Positions 1-9,752 of a stretch of DNA of 64,000 nucleotides are shown piece after piece (within the stretch, counting starts at the first letter, position 1; every line of letters begins with the position of its first letter). The notes below the pieces were generated by a model. That model was not told the origin of the DNA and did not search any database. It saw nothing but the letters and a program-made list of their open reading frames with translations. A program made the translations under genes and the position numbers. Source of the DNA: Nemophila menziesii. Lineage: Eukaryota > Streptophyta > Magnoliopsida > Boraginales > Hydrophyllaceae. The stretch covers positions 4,960,001-5,024,000 of the forward strand of contig JARWIR010000018.1 in NCBI GenBank assembly GCA_029959085.1. Reading direction: 5' to 3'.

Positions 1-54
1 ATTAGATTTGACGATTGGAGAGGATTTGGTTTCATCAAGCAAAATAATAGCGGT
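1..54 (+). pseudogene. CSD relic A, 3' remnant (unit 1)
   Basis: This is the tail of a decayed cold-shock-domain copy whose start lies outside the window. It matches the RNP1-encoding stretch of copies B and C (reading FDDWRGFGFIK in the relevant frame) and then diverges after the codons for Asn-Asn-Ser. No open frame of useful length survives. See the entry at 4521 for the complete relic. Confidence 0.6.
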
Positions 55-179
55 AACACGGCAACTGTATGATGTCTAAAAACAACACACCAAAACACTA
101 ATACAATATTCTACTAAGATCGGGTTTATCTAGCTAAGTGTGTTAAAAAAATATTAAAATTGTCACCTACCCTGCTTGC

Positions 180-304
180 AAACAATTCATTATACGCACC
201 CTCTGTCTCTCACTATATATACATAATAGTAAACAGGAAACCTTACTCAATACTCAATTTAGGATTTAGATTTATTTTCATTTCTTGCTTAGGGTTTTGA
301 AACG
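180..304 (+). promoter_or_regulatory. Promoter and 5' leader of CSD copy B (unit 1)
   Basis: A TATATATA box lies at 214-221, about 90 bp before the ATG at 305, so transcription would start near 245-255. A TTAGGGTTT telo-box lies at 289-297 in the leader, immediately before the start codon. Telo-boxes are known from 5' regions of plant genes for translation and RNA metabolism. The same TATA sits at 4758, 9289, 13814, 29818, 39493, 50580 and 55107 in the other copies. Core elements are seen directly; activity is not known. Confidence 0.55.
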
Positions 305-545
305 ATGGAGGATAGCAGAAGAGAGAGTGGGTTTGTCATTAGATTTGACTATTGGAGAAGTTTTTTGTTTGATCAAGCCAAATAATAGTGGTGACGGTGA
401 CGGTGACGTCGTTGTTCAATTTGCTGATATCATAATCGACTGTAATGTTCGCTACCGTGCATACAACTCTATGATGGCCAATAGGTTGAGTTTAATGCCC
501 TCAAATAGGGGGCCAAAAGTAAGTCTCTTGATGTTTTGGTCTTAG
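305..545 (+). pseudogene. CSD copy B, frameshifted (unit 1)
   Basis: Reading from the ATG at 305 gives MEDSRRESGFVIRFDYWRS, then an extra T in the run near 360 shifts the frame and a stop follows. The downstream frame still encodes the rest of the truncated cold-shock domain, including VVVQFADI, the degenerate RNP2. The RNP1 region reads SFCLIKP rather than RFGFIKP, and the RNP2 His is Gln, so nucleic-acid stacking residues are lost as well. The same extra T occurs in unit 3 (9380) but not in unit 2 (4849). Confidence 0.7.
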
Positions 546-677
546 CTGTTGAGAATGGTTTGAAAAGGAGCATGGGTAATTGAAATCGTGGTAGCAGATA
601 TTGTTCTACCACGATTCCAATTACACATGCTCCTTTTCAAACCATTCTCAACAGCTCAGACCAAAACATCAAGAGCC

Positions 678-893
678 TTACTTTTGCCCCCTCTTTAAGG
701 GCATAAAACTCAACCTTTTAGCCAGCATACAGTTGTATGCATGGTAGCGAACATTAGAGTCGATCCTGATATCAGAAAAGTGAACAACGACGTCACCGCT
801 GCCGTCACCACTATTATTTGGCTTGATGAAACCAAATCTTCTCCAATCGTCAAATCTTATGACAAACACACTCTCTCTTCTGCTATCCTCCAT
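678..893 (-). CDS. Truncated cold-shock-domain protein, copy C (unit 1)
   Basis: An open frame of 71 codons on the minus strand, with the start chosen at 893 because MEDSRR is shared by every copy and follows a TATA box by ~85 bp. Residues ~8-45 resemble a plant cold-shock domain. RNP1 is seen as RRFGFIKP (about residues 18-25) and RNP2 as VVVHFSDI (about 35-42). Members of this family bind RNA or single-stranded DNA and act as RNA chaperones. The frame stops at RGQK. In the next frame the sequence continues as GKSKALDVLVSAV, which resembles the end of a canonical domain, so this is probably an early truncation of a longer ancestor; the usual Gly-rich and CCHC-finger tail is absent. It may be non-functional as protein. 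It lies tail to tail with copy B. Confidence 0.45.
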   Translation of the reverse strand: MEDSRRESVFVIRFDDWRRFGFIKPNNSGDGSGDVVVHFSDIRIDSNVRYHAYNCMLAKRLSFMPLKRGQK

Positions 894-1000
894 CGTTTCA
901 AAACCATAAGCAAGAAGTGAAAACAAATCTAAATCCTAAATTGAGTATTGAGTAAGGTTTCTTGTTTACTATTATGTATATATACTGAGAGACAGAGGAT
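894..1000 (-). promoter_or_regulatory. Promoter and leader of CSD copy C (unit 1)
   Basis: This is the mirror image of the copy B promoter. TATATATA lies at 977-984 and is read on the minus strand, about 85 bp before the ATG at 893. The telo-box in this leader is mutated in most units (AAACCATAA instead of AAACCCTAA), but it is intact in the truncated copy at 18,941. Confidence 0.5.
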
Positions 1001-1078
1001 GCGTATAATGAATTGTTTGTATAGTGAAATGTTTGTAGGTAGGGTAGGTGACAATTTTAATATTTTTTAACATGCTTA

Positions 1079-3218
1079 GCTAAGAGTAATGTTGGCAAAA
1101 CTAGGGGAGAGCAAAGACCATTTAAAAATCCAACCCGGTCTTTTTTAACCCTAAATATTTTTAACTTACCTAGAATTTAATTAATAATCAGAATTAAAAT
1201 TAAAAAACCTAGTTCAAAGATTTAGACTTCGAGTAAAAAAAAAGAAGTTAATTCTCGGGTTCATCCCCAAGACCCGGTTCTTTAACAAAAAAAATATATA
1301 AAACTCTCTCGAAATCTATCGTCCAATATCTATTACTCTTGTTCTTAATTTTATCCTCACTCCTCTCCCTCTCTCATCTCTAATGAAATCTAGCCTCTCA
1401 AATCTATTTATTTTTAAAGAATACACCCTTTATATTCGGTCTTTTTTTATGTTTGGGATTTTATCATCATGGAGATAACTAAGTTGTCCATCGGTACATA
1501 TAACCAACACAAGGTAATATTTGATTTATCTTTTTATACCTTAATATATTCGATAATTTAATTGTTTATTTATTTATTCATCATACAAAAATGATGAACC
1601 AAACTGAAATTGCACGATTGCAAATTTACATATTTTTACAGAAATTTAATATATTCATTATTGCTTCTAAGTTAGAGTTTTTGGAATTTTTAATGTTTTT
1701 GTTTTTTGAAATAATTGCAAATCTTTAAGGTACCTACGATGATTTGATCAGTCTATATCTCTCTATGTTGTAGCTTAGTCAAATCAGGTAGTTTATGATT
1801 ATATAAGTTAAAAAGTTACATAGTTTAGTATAGTTATTTTTTCGATTGGTCCTTGCATTATGCTGTTAGCCATATATACATTAGTGTTTCAAATAGTAGC
1901 AAATTACTATTTCATTATAGACTATGATATTCAACATATTAAGAAATTACATCCAAAGACTTGGACCTAATGTATATAAAGGACACAATATATGCGTTAG
2001 TGTATAGGTGTGCGACAAAACTATGCACTCTCTTCTGCTAATGCATCAAAGAAAGCTTGGTTCAAAAAAACTATCCTCCTGATACAAAAACCAAATATTC
2101 AACAATAATTTTAAAATCTTTGATCTATAAATTATTAACATAATTTTTTTAGTAAACCAACTTTAATTGAGGTTAACATTACCTGGACTAATTTGATATG
2201 AAAAAAGTGTACAAGTCACATTTATACACTTTAATTCCAAAGGTTTTCGAATAAGCATTCAATCAGATTGGACAACATAACACTAATAGCATTTCACATT
2301 ATTAAACCACGTAAATCTGCCTTTTTTTTAAGATTGAATAGCATAGTCTATAATGCAATAGTAATTTGCTACCATTCGAAACACTAATGTAAATCTGGCC
2401 AACAACATAACACAAGGACCAATAAAAAAATTAACTATATTATGTATTTAAATCTTGAACTTGTATTACCATAAAATAAATGATTTGACTAAGCTACATT
2501 CTGCATAAAGAGATATAGAGTGATAAAAACTTCATAGGTACCTTAAATATCTGCAATTAATCTAAAAAACATTAAATTTTCCAAAAACTCGAAGTTAGAA
2601 ACCTTAATTAATATATTAAATTTCCTTACAAATCTGTAAATCTGTAAATTTGCAACTAATAAGCATTCACGATTTCATTTGTGCTCATCATTTTCTCTGA
2701 TGAATAAATAACTAAATAAATAAATAAATAATAAATTATCAAATATAACAAGGTATAAATAGAGAAATCAAATAGTACCTTGTGTTGGTTATATGCACCA
2801 ATGGACAACGTAGTTATCTCCATAATGATGAAATCCCAAACATAAAAAAATACATAATAGAAATATTGTATTATTTGAAAAATAAATAGATTGGAGAGGT
2901 TATATTTCTTTTAAGACGAGAGAGGGGAGATGAATGAGGATAAAATAAAGAACAAGAGTAATTAGATATTGGACGCTAGATTTGGGGAGAGTTTTTTATA
3001 TATATTTTGTTACAGCTGGTTGAACCCGAGAATTAACTTCCTCTTTTTTACCCAATGGACAAATATTTGGGCTATATTATTTCAATTTTAGTCCGGATAT
3101 TAATTAAATTCAAGGTGGATTGAAAATAATTAGGGTTCGACAAGATTAGGTTGGATTTTTGAAAGGTCTTTGCTCAAATTTAGTTTTGGGTATTATCCAA
3201 CATTACTGTTAGCTAAGG
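1079..3218. repeat. Palindrome 2, unit 1: E-left and E-right arms
   Basis: The left arm (about 1079-1935) and right arm (about 2334-3218) are inverted copies, diverged by scattered substitutions and small indels. Landmarks match outside in: GTTGG near the outer ends, the TCTCGGGTT segment, TATATAAAACTCTC (a TATA-like box), a CT-rich leader, a short exon-like frame, then TTTAATATATTGATTA and the ACATTAGTGTTTC inner end. The loop (about 1936-2333) is not palindromic and matches the distal part of the long E arm seen at 20,640-21,080, in the E-right orientation. E-left is therefore truncated and E-right is fuller. Confidence 0.9.
1469..1515 (+). other. Exon-like start in E-left: 15 codons ending at a GT donor
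   Basis: ATG at 1469 opens MEITKLSIGTYNQHK, and AAG is followed directly by GTAATA, a good plant 5' splice site. The matching minus-strand site in E-right (ATG at 2823, donor after 2779) reads MEITTLSIGAYNQHK, also followed by GTA. Upstream lie a TATATAAA box and a CT-rich leader. No downstream coding exon could be recognised, so this is only a candidate first exon of an unidentified gene captured in the repeat. Confidence 0.35.
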
Positions 3219-3289
3219 TTGTTAAAAAAATATTTAAATTGTTATATTAGAAATAATGTTTTTGAAAAAATAACCATTGTGGGCTCAAG

Positions 3290-3467
3290 CCTACTTTAAA
3301 TATTGTTTAAACAGCCAATTCACCTACCCAGTCAACAAACAATCGCACACTCTGTCCCTCACTATATATACATATAGTAATCATGAAACCTTACTACATA
3401 CTCAATATAGGGTTTCGATTTGTTTTTATTTTTTGCTTAGGGTTTTTAAACAAGGGAGGATAGCAGA
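3290..3467 (+). pseudogene. CSD copy D, promoter and 5' stub with lost start (unit 1)
   Basis: This repeats the TATA box (ACTATATATACATAT), leader and GGTTT telo-box-like motif of copies B and C, then the codons for Glu-Asp-Ser-Arg. The start codon has become AGG (3453-3455). Homology to the CSD gene stops exactly after ATAGCAGA (3460-3467), where a ~1.05 kb insertion begins; the rest of the gene resumes as relic A at 4521. Confidence 0.7.
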
Positions 3468-4520
3468 GCCGCCGTCCTGGGCAAGTGCAACAAGGGCGAG
3501 TGCACAAGACCCTTTCAATGTGAAAAAAAAACCATTTTCAGTTCCTAATAAATTTGTATGTTTTCTCTTAATTTACTAGATCTATCGTAATTATCATTAT
3601 AAACAAAAAATAGTATACCTATATTTCAACATGTTATATTTTAAATATTATACGATTCGTCAAATCTTCAAGGTCGAGGTAATTTTTATTTTAATAATAT
3701 ATATTTAATTTTGTTTATATTATATGATTAAGTATAATCCATATATTAATTTTATAATTTCTTAATTATTTAAATTATAATTATAAATCTTGCATTAGAT
3801 GGTGGTAATTTTTTTCTTTTGTTTGTTGTAATTTTTTTTCAAGTTGTAAATACTTTTGTGGCGAACAATCATTAAGTTGTAAGTTGTCGTACTCTTTTTT
3901 CTTTTCTCAAAATATTGCAAGTTGCAATATAGATCTTACAAATTACATATGCTTGTAACAATTTTTGGAAAAAAAATGTTTACAATTTACAAATTGTATG
4001 CAAATAGAAATTACAATATGGTTTGTTTAAAATTTGAAAAAAAAGATGTTTTGATAATTTTTCATTTTTATAGAATTTTTTTATACAACATTTTTTTGTA
4101 AAAAGATTTTTTTTAATATGTCTGTAAGCCTGCAACATGTGAATCTGTCCTTGTTAATTGTTTTTTATATATATTAGAAGCATAGAATTTAAATTAGTAT
4201 TTATTAAATATATTATTTATATATATATCAAAATAAAATTTTGCAGTAATTAAAAGATGAAGAATATAAATAAAAATTGATTAGTTGATGTTAACAATTA
4301 TTTTTTTTTTAAAATTTATTAGGCTCGATTAGAGTGATGTAAGAATTTTTATACTTTACTATTCTAATCTAATATGCTAAAAAATATTTTATATATGTTA
4401 TTTTATTGAATGTTAGAAATATTTTTATAGAGTTTATAATAATAAATTTAAGTAATTTTCTTTATATTATAACATTCTTTTGATACAAAGGCCAAATTTG
4501 AAATTTTTACCTCTTCTCTA
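3468..4520. mobile_element. ~1.05 kb insertion splitting CSD copy D/A, with ATAGCAGA direct repeats
   Basis: The segment lies between two copies of ATAGCAGA (3460-3467 and 4521-4528). The uninterrupted copies B and C have only one ATAGCAGA here, so the duplicated octamer has the form of a target-site duplication. An 8-bp duplication is the length typical of hAT DNA transposons, but I see no convincing terminal inverted repeats (left end GCCGCCGTCC, right end CTCTTCTCTA) and no transposase. The left ~70 bp are relatively GC-rich; the rest is AT-rich with homopolymer runs and no gene. The element class is therefore open. Confidence 0.6.
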
Positions 4521-4598
4521 ATAGCAGAAGAGAATTGGGTTGTCATTAGATTTGACGATTGGAGAGGATTTGGTTTCATCAAGCAAAATAATAGCGGT
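4521..4598 (+). pseudogene. CSD relic A (unit 2)
   Basis: This is the continuation of interrupted copy D after the insertion: ATAGCAGAAGAGA, then a changed stretch and the RNP1-encoding segment up to AATAGC. Small indels put a stop after six or seven codons. Homology to the CSD gene ends near 4598, and an unrelated ~70 bp tail leads into the next promoter. Confidence 0.65.
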
Positions 4599-4848
4599 AA
4601 CACGGCAACTGTATTATGTCTAAAAACAACACACCAAAACACTAATACAATATTCTACTAAGACCGGGTTTATCTAGCTAAGTGTGTTAAAAAAATATTA
4701 AAATTGTCACCTACCCTGCTTGCAAACAATTCATTATACGCACCCTCTGTCTCTCACTATATATACATAATAGTAAACAGAAAACCTTACTCAATACTCA
4801 ATTTAGGATTTAGATTTATTTTCATTTCTTGCTTAGGATTTTGAAACG

Positions 4849-5088
4849 ATGGAGGATAGCAGAAGAGAGAGTGGGTTTGTCATTAGATTTGACTATTGGA
4901 GAAGTTTTTGTTTGATCAAGCCAAATAATAGTGGTGACGGCAGCGGTGACGTCGTTGTTCAATTTGCTGATATCATAATCGACTGTAATGTTCGCTACTG
5001 TGCATACAACTCTATGATGGCCAATAGGTTGAGTTTTATGCCCTCAAAGAGGGGGCCAAAAGTAAGTCTCTTGATGTTTTGGTCTTAG
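4849..5088 (+). CDS. Truncated cold-shock-domain protein, copy B, open (unit 2)
   Basis: An open frame of 79 codons starting MEDSRRESG. It lacks the extra T of units 1 and 3, so the domain reads through. RNP1 is degenerate (RSFCLIKP) and RNP2 reads VVVQFADI with the conserved His replaced by Gln. It ends KVSLLMFWS at a TAG, out of frame with the GKSKALDV-like continuation, so the C-terminal strand of the domain is missing. The TATA at 4758-4765 and telo-box-like leader (here TTAGGATTT) are present. Protein function is doubtful. Confidence 0.4.
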   Translation: MEDSRRESGFVIRFDYWRSFCLIKPNNSGDGSGDVVVQFADIIIDCNVRYCAYNSMMANRLSFMPSKRGPKVSLLMFWS

Positions 5089-5220
5089 CTGTTGAGAATG
5101 GTTTGAAAAGGAGCATGGGTAATTGGAATCGTGGTAGCAGATATTGTTCTACCAGGATTTCAATTACCCATGCTCCTTTTCGAACCATTCTCAACAGCTG
5201 AGACCAAAACATCAAGAGCC

Positions 5221-5436
5221 TTACTTTTGCCCCCTATTTGAGGGCATAAAACTCAACCTTTTAGCCAGCATACAGTTGTATGCATGGTAGCGAACATTAG
5301 AGTCGATCCTGATATCGGAAAAGTGAACAACGGCGTCACCGCTGCCGTCTCCACTATTATTTGGCTTGATGAAACCAAATCTTCTCCAATCGTCAAATCT
5401 TATGACAAACACACTCTCTCTTCTGCTATCCTCCAT
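5221..5436 (-). CDS. Truncated cold-shock-domain protein, copy C (unit 2)
   Basis: 71 codons from the MEDSRR start at 5436. RNP1 is RRFGFIKP; RNP2 reads AVVHFSDI. The end reads SNRGQK. It differs from unit 1 copy C by Val-to-Ala before RNP2 and by Leu-Lys to Ser-Asn near the end. The promoter TATA is mirrored at about 5520-5527. Confidence 0.45.
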   Translation of the reverse strand: MEDSRRESVFVIRFDDWRRFGFIKPNNSGDGSGDAVVHFSDIRIDSNVRYHAYNCMLAKRLSFMPSNRGQK

Positions 5437-5621
5437 CGTTTCAAAACCATAAGCAAGAAGTGAAAACAAATCTAAATCCTAAATTGAGTATTGAGTAAGG
5501 TTTCTTGTTTACTATTATGTATATATACTGAGAGACAGAGGATGCGTATAATGAATTGTTTGTATAGTGAAATGTTTGTAGGCAGGGTAGGTGACAATTT
5601 TAATATTTTTTAACATGCTTA

Positions 5622-7750
5622 GCTAAGAGTAATGTTGGCAAAACTAGGGGTGAGCAAAGACCATTTAAAAATCCAACCCGGTCTTTTTTAACCCTAAATA
5701 TTTTTAACCCACCTAGAATTTAATTAATAATCCGAATTAAAATTAAAAAACCTAGTTCAAAGATTCTGACTTCGGGTAAAAAAGAAGAAGTTAATTCTCG
5801 GGTTCATCCCCAAGACCCGGTTCTTTAACAAAAAAAATATATAAAACTCTCTCGAAATCTATCGTCCAATATCTATTACTCTTGTTCTTAATTTTATCCT
5901 CACTCCTCTCCCTCTCTCATCTCTAATGAAATCTAGCCTCTCAAATCTATTTATTTTTAAAGAATACACCCTTTATATTCGGTCTTTTTTTATGTTTGGG
6001 ATTTTATCATCATGGAGATAACTAAGTTGTCCATCGGTATATATAACCAACACAAGGTAATATTTGATTTATCTTTTTATACCTTAATATATTCCATAAT
6101 TTTATTGTTTATTTATTTATTCATCATACAAAAATGATGAACCAAACTGAAAGTGCACGATTGCAAATTTACATATTTTTACGGAAATTTAATATATTGA
6201 TTATTGCTTCTAAGTTAGAGTTTTTGGAATTTTTAATGTTTTTGTTTTTTGAAATAATTGCAAATCTTTAAGGTACCTACGATGATTTGATCAGTCTATA
6301 TCTCTCTATGTTGTAGCTTAGTCAAATCAGGTAGTTTATGATTATATAAGTTAAAAAGTTACATAGTTTAATATAGTTATTTTTTCGATTGGTCCTTGCA
6401 TTATGCTGTTAGCCATATATACATTAGTGTTTCAAATGGTAGCAAATTACTATTTCATTATAGACTATGATATTCAACATATTAAGAAATTACATCCAAA
6501 GACTTGGACCTAATGTATATAAAGGACAAAATATATGCGTTAGTGTATAGGTGTGCGACAAAACTATGCACTCTCTTCTGCTAATGCATCAAAAAAAGCT
6601 TGGTTCAAAAAAACTATCCTCCTGATACAAAAACCAAATATTCAACAATAATTTTAAAATCTTTGATCTATAAATTATTAACATAATTTTTTTAGTAAAC
6701 CAACTTTAATTGAGGTTAACATTACCTGGACTAATTTGATATGAAAAAAGTGTACAAGTCACATTTATACACTTTAATTCCAAAGGTTTTCGAATAAGCA
6801 TTCAATCAGATTGGACAACATAACACTAATAGCATTTCACATTATTAAACCACGTAAATCTGCCTTTTTTTTAAGATTGAATAGCATAGTCTATAATGCA
6901 ATAGTAATTTGCTACCATTCGAAACACTAATGTAAATCTGGCCAACAACATAACACAAGGACCAATAAAAAAATTAACTATATTATGTATTTAAATCTTG
7001 AACTTGTATTACCATGAAATAAATGATTTAACTAAGCTACATTCTGCATAAAGAGGTATAGAGTGATAAAAACTTCATAGGTACCTTAAATATCTGCAAT
7101 TAATCTAAAAAACATTAAATTTTCCAAAAACTCGAAGTTAGAAACCTTAATCAATATATTAAATTTCCTTACAAATCTGTAAATCTGTAAATTTGCAACT
7201 AATAAGCATTCACGATTTCATTTGTGCTCATCATTTTCTCTGATGAATAAATAACTAAATAAATAAATAAATAATAAATTATCAAATATAACAAGGTATA
7301 AATAGAGAAATCAAATAGTACCTTGTGTTGGTTATATGCACCAATGGACAACGTAGTTATCTCCATAATGGTGAAATCGCAAACATAAAAAAATACTTAA
7401 TAGAAATATTGTATTATTTGAAAAATAAATAGATTGGAGAGGTTATATTTCTTTTAAGATGAGAGAGGGGAGATGAATGAGGATAAAATAAAGAACAAGA
7501 GTAATTAGATATTGGACGCTAGATTGGGGGAGAGTTTTTTATATATATTTTGTTACAGCCCGAGAATTAACTTCTTCTTTTTTACCCAATGGACAAATAT
7601 TTGGGCTATATTATTTCAATTTTAGTCCGGATATTAATTAAATTCAAGGTGGGTTGAAAATTTTTAGGGTTCGACAAGATTAGGTTGGATTTTTGAATGG
7701 TCTTTGCTCAAATTTAGTTTTGGGTATTATCCAACATTACTGTTAGCTAA
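5622..7750. repeat. Palindrome 2, E arms (unit 2)
   Basis: Left arm about 5622-6478, loop to about 6875, right arm about 6876-7750. The exon-like ATG in E-left lies near 6013 and is followed 45 nt later by GTAATA, as in unit 1. Confidence 0.88.
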
Positions 7751-7824
7751 GGTTGTTAAAAAAATATTTAAATTGTTATATTAGAAATAATGTTTTTGAA
7801 AAAATAACCATTGTGGGCTCAAGC

Positions 7825-8001
7825 CCACTTTAACTATTGTTTAAACAGTCAATTCACCTACCCAGTCCACAAACAATCGTACACTCTGTCCCTCACTATA
7901 TATACATATAGTAATCATGAAACCTTACTACATACTCAATATAGGGTTTCGATTTGTTTTTATTTTTTGCTTAGGTTTTTTAAACAAGGGAGGATAGCAG
8001 A
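7825..8001 (+). pseudogene. CSD copy D stub (unit 2)
   Basis: Promoter, leader and Glu-Asp-Ser-Arg codons with start ATG changed to AGG at 7987-7989, broken after ATAGCAGA (7994-8001) by the insertion. Confidence 0.65.
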
Positions 8002-9051
8002 GCCGCGGTCCTGGGCAAGTGCAACAAGGGCAAGTGCACAAGACCCTTTCAATGTGAAAAAAAAACCATTTTCAATTCCTAATAAATTTGTATGTTTTCT
8101 CTTAATTTACTAGATCTATCGTAATTATCATTATAAACAAAAAATAGTATACCTATATTTCAACATGTTATATTTTAAATATTATACGATTCGTCAAATC
8201 TTCAAGGTCGAGGTAATTTTTATTTTAATAATATATATTTAATTTTGTTTATATTATATGATTAAGTATAATCCATATATTAATTTTATAATTTCTTAAT
8301 TATTTAAATTATAATTACAAATCTTGCATTAGATGGTGGTAATTTTTTTCTTTTGTTTGTTGTAATTTTTTTTCAAGTTGTAAATACTTTTGTGGCGAAC
8401 AATCATTAAGTTGTAAGTTGTCGTACTCTTTTTTCTTTTCTCAAAATATTGCAAGTTGCAATATAGATCTTACAAATTACATATGCTTGTAACAATTTTT
8501 GGAAAAAAATATTTACAATTTACAAATTGTATGCAAATAGAAATTACAATATGGTTTGTTTAAAATTTGAAAAAAAAGATGTTTTGATAATTTTTCATTT
8601 TTATAGAATTTTTTTATACAACATTTTTTTGTAAAAAGATTTTTTTTAATATGTCTGTAAGCCTGCAACATGTGAATCTATCCTTGTTAATTGTTTTTTA
8701 TATATATTAGAAGCATAGAATTTAAATTAGTATTTATTAAATATATTATTTATATATATATCAAAATAAAATTTTGCAGTAATTAAAAGATGAAGAATTT
8801 AAATAAAAATTGATTAGTTGATGTTAACAATTATTATTTTTTAAAATTTATTAGGCTCGATTAGAGTGATGTAAGAATTTTTATACTTTACTATTCTAAT
8901 CTAATATGCTAAAAAATATTTTATATATGTTATTTTATTGAATGTTAGAAATATTTTTATAGAGTTTATAATAATAAATTTAAGTAATTTCTTTATATTA
9001 TAACATTTTTTTGATACAAAGGCCCAATTTGAAATTTTTACCTCTTCTCCA
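8002..9051. mobile_element. Insertion in copy D/A (unit 2)
   Basis: Copy of the ~1.05 kb insertion, flanked by ATAGCAGA at 7994-8001 and 9052-9059. No gene seen inside; AT-rich, with long T and A runs. Confidence 0.6.
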
Positions 9052-9129
9052 ATAGCAGAAGAGAATTGGGTTGTCATTAGATTTGACGATTGGAGAGGAT
9101 TTGGTTTCATCAAGCAAAATAATAGCGGT
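9052..9129 (+). pseudogene. CSD relic A (unit 3)
   Basis: As at 4521, with the RNP1-encoding stretch preserved at DNA level and the frame broken. Confidence 0.6.
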
Positions 9130-9379
9130 AACACGGCAACTGTATGATGTCTAAAAACAACACACCAAAACACTAATACAATATTCTACTAAGACCGGGT
9201 TTATCTAGCTAAGTGTGTTAAAAAAATATTAAAATTGTCACCTACCCTGCTTGCAAACAATTCATTATACGCACCCTCTGTCTCTCACTATATATACATA
9301 ATAGTAAACAGGAAACCTTACTCAATACTCAATTTAGGATTTAGATTTATTTTCATTTCTTGCTTAGGGTTTTGAAACG

Positions 9380-9620
9380 ATGGAGGATAGCAGAAGAGAG
9401 AGTGGGTTTGTCATTAGATTTGACTATTGGAGAAGTTTTTTGTTTGATCAAGCCAAATAATAGTGGTGACGGTGACGGTGACGTCGTTGTTCAATTTGCT
9501 GATATCATAATCGACTGTAATGTTCGCTACCGTGCATACAACTCTATGATGGCCAATAGGTTGAGTTTTATGCCCTCAAAGAGGGGGCCAAAAGTAAGTC
9601 TCTTGATGTTTTGGTCTTAG
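9380..9620 (+). pseudogene. CSD copy B, frameshifted (unit 3)
   Basis: Start ATG intact at 9380, but the same extra T as in unit 1 shifts the frame after about 19 codons. It shares the GDGDGDV-coding variant with unit 1, so the two copies derive from one mutated ancestor or were homogenised. Confidence 0.7.
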
Positions 9621-9752
9621 CTGTTGAGAATGGTTTGAAAAGGAGCATGGGTAATTGGAATCGTGGTAGCAGATATTGTTCTACCACGATTCCAATTACC
9701 CATGCTCCTTTTCAAACCATTCTCAACAGCTCAGACCAAAACATCAAGAGCC

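Larger units (their letters stand above)
131..1083. repeat. Palindrome 1, unit 1: tail-to-tail CSD copies with promoters
   Basis: A ~950 bp inverted repeat centred near 605. The arms start at TAGCTAAG (131) and end at the matching CTTAGCTA (~1083). Each arm holds an upstream region, a TATA box, a 5' leader, a CSD open frame and the shared 3' segment. The innermost ~45 bp of each arm are almost perfectly complementary and enclose a loop of about 11 nt around CAGATATTG (597-607). Arms differ more in the CSD portion. A transcript crossing the centre would fold into a long hairpin. Confidence 0.93.
4675..5625. repeat. Palindrome 1 (unit 2)
   Basis: Same architecture as at 131-1083. The centre lies around 5150. 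This copy has a few mismatches near the apex (ACCAGGATTTC on the right arm against the GAATCGTGGT arm), so the hairpin is slightly less perfect than in unit 3. Confidence 0.9.
4523..9053. repeat. 4.53 kb unit 2
   Basis: Complete unit with the module order described for the array. It shares a 9-nt deletion in the E loop with unit 1 and a deletion in the outer E-right arm (CAGCCCGAG near 7556) with unit 3. Confidence 0.9.

Noticed and set aside
285..545. 86-codon frame starting before the copy B ATG (also 9360)
   Set aside because: It starts at a TTG in the leader and joins the CSD frame only because of the extra T. It is better described as a frameshifted pseudogene.
3277..3579. 100-codon + frame beginning with Trp-Ala-Gln-Ala, recurring in every unit (also near 7811, 12336, 16879, 28339, 49102, 53626)
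   Set aside because: It runs through the TATA box, leader and CSD start of copy D in the wrong frame and begins at TTG, not ATG. Recurrence follows from recent duplication of the unit.
3540..4520. The insertion as an intron (GGCAAGT donor-like start, TACCTCTTCTCTAATAG acceptor-like end)
   Set aside because: The donor would be a rare GC type, and the exact ATAGCAGA duplication with uninterrupted paralogues favours an insertion. Splicing of the inserted segment is still possible but unsupported.
4448..4642. Minus-strand frames with MFWCVVFRHHTVAVL-like translation opposite relic A (also 8901, 13504, 18052, 29508, 39183, 50270)
   Set aside because: Antisense of relic A and its tail, with no promoter or domain. 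The + strand CSD homology explains the sequence.
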